A program made the position numbers and the translations under genes. 61,862 nucleotides of DNA from an uncultured Lachnospiraceae bacterium (GTDB taxonomy: Bacteria; Bacillota; Clostridia; Lachnospirales; Lachnospiraceae): NCBI GenBank assembly GCA_910584945.1, contig CAJUDY010000023.1, forward strand, positions 1 through 61,862. Direction: 5' to 3'. Positions 59,691-61,862 of the stretch are shown here, piece after piece. The notes beneath the pieces were generated by a model. That model made no database searches, had not been told where the DNA came from, and was given only the letters and a program-made list of their open reading frames with translations. How positions within the stretch are numbered: position 1 is the first letter of the stretch; every line of letters begins with the position of its first letter.

Positions 59691-61588
59691 CAGTTCTTTT
59701 GTTTCCTCCACAGAGAGAATTTCAGCAGGCTTAAGATCATCAGCACCATCAGTACCACGCCGCCGATATTGCCCAGGCTGATCTTGCCGGACAGATCCAT
59801 GCTGAAGCCAAACACCGTCAGAATCGCAAGTATAATTCCCACCAGGCCTTCTCCGGCGATCATCCCCGCGCAGTACAGCGTACCGTCCGTAGCCTGACGC
59901 TCTTTCATCTTCTCATCCACATTCTTTCTGCTGTCCATCAGCAGACGGACCACGCCGCCGATCATGATCGTCGCGTTCAGATAGATCGGAAGATAAAGAC
60001 CGATAGCAAAGGGCATCACCGGAACTCTGAGAATCTCCAGACCAATCGCCAGAAATACACCGATAAATATCAGATTCCAGGGAAGATTGCCGCCCATGAT
60101 TCCTTCCACGATCATCTTCATCAAAGTTGCCTGAGGCGCCGGAACCTCCGTTCCGCCGTAGCCATACGCCGTATTCAAAAGATAGAGCACACCGCCGATG
60201 GCCAAGCCGGAAGCTACAACTCCGATCAACTCGCCGATCTGCTGCTTCTTTGGCGTTGCTCCCAGCAGGAATCCGGTCTTTAAGTCCTGAGAAGTATCGC
60301 CTGCGATGGCTGCCACAATACAGATCACGGAACCGATGGCGATGGAGCCAGTCATACCGGTAATTCCGCTATCTCCGGAGGTCTTGATAACGATCGTCGC
60401 GATCAGAAGGGTCGCGATGGCCATACCGGACACCGGGTTGTTGGAACTTCCGATCAGTCCCACCATGCGGGACGAGACGGTCGCAAAGAAGAATCCAAAG
60501 ATCACGATGATCACAGCCCCCAGGAAATTCACCGGGATCGCCGGAACCAGCCAGATGACCAGAATCATGGCGACAATGCCGATCAGCACCAGATTCATGG
60601 GAAGATCCTGGGCAGTCCTTGCATTGCTGGTACTTCTGCTGCCTTTCATACTCTTCATGGAATCACGAAACGTCGTGATAATCAACGGAAGAGATTTGAC
60701 CAGAGAAATGATACCGCCGGTCGCAATCGCTCCCGCTCCGATATATCTCACATAGGAATCCCAGATACCGGAAGCGCCTCCTTCCGCATAAAGCTGACCA
60801 ATGGTAACTCCCACATCCGCCGGATACATCCAGATATCTGCTCCGAAAAGGCAGATCAGCGGAATCAGCACCATCCAGCCTACCAGAGAACCTACAAACA
60901 TATAGGACGCAATCCGCGGACCTACAATATAACCAACGCCCAAAAGCGCCGGATACACTTCCATGCCAAGCTCTCCTTTGAATGCTTTGAACTCTGCCGC
61001 CACATCCGCCGGAATCACTTTAATTCCGTCCACCACCAACTTGAAGATCGCTGCAAGCCCCATGCCGCTGAAGACCGTGGACGCATTGGCGCCGCCCTCT
61101 TCTCCTGCCAGAAGGACTTCCGCACAAGCAGTGCCCTCCGGATACAGAAGCGTCGCATGCTCTTTTACGATCAGCGCGTTCCGAAGAGGAATCATAAAAA
61201 GGACGCCCAGGATACCGCCACACAGTGCAATCAGCGTGATCTCCACAAGGCTCGGCATATCGCACAGGCCTTCCTCCGCCCACAGAAACAGCGCCGGCAT
61301 CGTGAAGATCGCGCCTGCTGCCAGGGACTCGCCGGCCGAACCGGTCGTCTGGACCATATTGCTCTCCAAGATGGAATTCTTCTTCATGATTACCCGAATC
61401 ACACCCATGGAGATCACGGCCGCCGGTATGGACGCCGATACGGTCATACCCACACGCAGCCCCAGATAAGCGTTGGCCGCGCCAAATATGATCGCCAGAA
61501 TGATGCCCATGATGATCGATGTCGCTGTAAATTCCGCAGTGACCTTCTCCGCAGGAACATACGGTTTGAACTCATTGTTTTCGTTCAT
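59690..61588 (-). CDS. OPT family oligopeptide transporter
   Basis: A 632-residue membrane protein with about 15-16 helices of the OPT superfamily. Motifs: FGAANAYLGLRVGMTVSASIPAAVISMGVIRVI, NMVQTTGSAGESLAAGAIFTMPALFLW, LYPEGTACAEVLLAGEEGG and GDTSQDLKTGFLLGATPKKQQIGELIG, all typical of the bacterial/archaeal oligopeptide branch. It is expected to import peptides with protons; metal-chelate uptake is the alternative for the superfamily. GGGAGAAAAAAC precedes the ATG. A PqqD-like gene is translationally coupled to its end. Confidence 0.93.
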   Translation of the reverse strand: MNENNEFKPYVPAEKVTAEFTATSIIMGIILAIIFGAANAYLGLRVGMTVSASIPAAVISMGVIRVIMKKNSILESNMVQTTGSAGESLAAGAIFTMPALFLWAEEGLCDMPSLVEITLIALCGGILGVLFMIPLRNALIVKEHATLLYPEGTACAEVLLAGEEGGANASTVFSGMGLAAIFKLVVDGIKVIPADVAAEFKAFKGELGMEVYPALLGVGYIVGPRIASYMFVGSLVGWMVLIPLICLFGADIWMYPADVGVTIGQLYAEGGASGIWDSYVRYIGAGAIATGGIISLVKSLPLIITTFRDSMKSMKGSRSTSNARTAQDLPMNLVLIGIVAMILVIWLVPAIPVNFLGAVIIVIFGFFFATVSSRMVGLIGSSNNPVSGMAIATLLIATIVIKTSGDSGITGMTGSIAIGSVICIVAAIAGDTSQDLKTGFLLGATPKKQQIGELIGVVASGLAIGGVLYLLNTAYGYGGTEVPAPQATLMKMIVEGIMGGNLPWNLIFIGVFLAIGLEILRVPVMPFAIGLYLPIYLNATIMIGGVVRLLMDSRKNVDEKMKERQATDGTLYCAGMIAGEGLVGIILAILTVFGFSMDLSGKISLGNIGGVVLMVLMILSLLKFSLWRKQKN

Positions 61589-61622
61589 GTTTTTTCTCCC
61601 TTACTCTTTTGATATAGTCTCT

Positions 61623-61651
61623 ATTATACATTCTCTGTGCAGTTTTTACAA
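61623..61651 (-). promoter_or_regulatory. Sigma-A promoter of the OPT operon
   Basis: On the minus strand TTGTAA (61651-61646), 17 bases, TATAAT (61628-61623). Transcription starts about 25 bases before the OPT start codon. Confidence 0.8.
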
Positions 61652-61706
61652 GAAAACATTTTCAAAAAGGGAAAAATATTAAAAATTGCCAAAAAATAAT
61701 TTCAAA

Positions 61707-61735
61707 TTGCATAAAGGGAAAAATTGTGGTAGAAT
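61707..61735 (+). promoter_or_regulatory. Sigma-A promoter of tRNA-Ser
   Basis: TTGCAT (61707-61712), a 17-base spacer and TAGAAT (61730-61735, preceded by TGG). It lies 10 bases before the mature tRNA. Confidence 0.75.
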
Positions 61736-61745
61736 ATCTAGGTAT

Positions 61746-61833
61746 GGAGACGTATCGAAGTGGCCATAACGAGCTTGACTCGAAATCAAGTTGTCGGGCA
61801 ACCGGCACGTGGGTTCGAATCCCACCGTCTCCG
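61746..61833 (+). tRNA. tRNA-Ser (anticodon CGA)
   Basis: An 88-base type II tRNA. The acceptor stem pairs GGAGACG with CGTCTCC, discriminator G. The anticodon arm CTTGA-CTCGAAA-TCAAG gives anticodon CGA (61781-61783), reading UCG serine codons. A long variable arm (GTTGTCGGGCAAC region) follows, then a T arm with GTGGGTTCGAATCCCAC. CCA is not encoded. Confidence 0.95.
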
Positions 61834-61862
61834 CTTTTTGAAAAAGCCTGTAAAACAGCGGC

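Noticed and set aside
1..61862. CRISPR arrays, prophage or integrative elements
   Set aside because: No regularly spaced direct repeats, integrase, terminase or conjugation genes were seen. The tRNA-Ser at the right edge could be an attachment site, but no integrase is in view.

Overview
The window is a 61.9 kb stretch of a moderately GC-rich anaerobic Firmicute, most likely a gut-type member of Lachnospiraceae (Clostridia). The evidence is the Gram-positive housekeeping order (era / YqzL-like / recO / glycyl-tRNA synthetase; yicC-gmk-rpoZ facing rqcH), strong AGGAGG ribosome-binding sites, sigma-A promoters, PPi-linked glycolytic enzymes (pyruvate phosphate dikinase and PPi-dependent phosphofructokinase), a flavodiiron O2/NO-detoxifying fusion, and a THF riboswitch driving an ECF folate transporter. 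No rRNA, CRISPR array, prophage or complete insertion sequence was seen. One tRNA (Ser, CGA) lies at the right end.

Layout. 1-2.6 kb: two tandem hairpins at the left edge that resemble an IS200/IS605 right end, an ECF sigma factor with a translationally coupled DUF4179-type anti-sigma factor, and a small DUF3788-like protein. 2.7-7.5 kb: an OmpR-type regulator with no adjacent kinase, a charged unknown protein, and a hybrid histidine kinase with two receivers plus a free Hpt protein. 7.6-8.5 kb: THF riboswitch and folT. 8.6-20.2 kb: a SIMPL protein, a MATE exporter, and a ten-gene, tightly overlapping operon for an Mrp/Mbh-type cation antiporter with four NuoL/M/N-like subunits and no redox module. 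20.4-25.2 kb: cbiK, carbonic anhydrase, a DUF362 protein, a MerR regulator with its own 19-bp-spacer promoter, and a GH13 enzyme. 25.2-34 kb: a cell-surface locus: SGNH hydrolase, MBOAT acyltransferase, a membrane-anchored cohesin-like protein, and a 1761-residue secreted dockerin/M60 metalloprotease. 34-40.7 kb: flavodiiron-rubredoxin-reductase fusion, Y-family polymerase plus YolD-like partner behind a LexA-like box, and an M13 lipoprotein protease. 41-52 kb: ppdK, pfp, glyQS, a lipoprotein, recO overlapped by a small YqzL-like gene, era and an M16C protease. 52-58 kb: ptsH-ptsI-rpoZ-gmk-yicC facing rqcH across two interleaved consensus promoters. 58-61.9 kb: apbE, a PqqD-like protein coupled to an OPT transporter, and tRNA-Ser.

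How the genes fit together. Several groups look functionally linked: sigma/anti-sigma; hybrid kinase/Hpt/possibly the nearby response regulator; the Mrp-type complex as an ion-gradient machine; a putative cohesin-dockerin pair that could dock a glycoprotein-targeting protease on the cell surface beside a polysaccharide O-acylation pair; and PPi-dependent glycolysis enzymes together. The most unusual items are the four-subunit Mrp/Mbh-type operon, the cohesin/dockerin-M60 pair, the long structured RNA beyond the THF aptamer, the overlapping YqzL-like gene, the HPr lacking Ser46, the interleaved divergent promoters, and two families of short intergenic repeats. All functional calls were made by eye from sequence; no database search was run.
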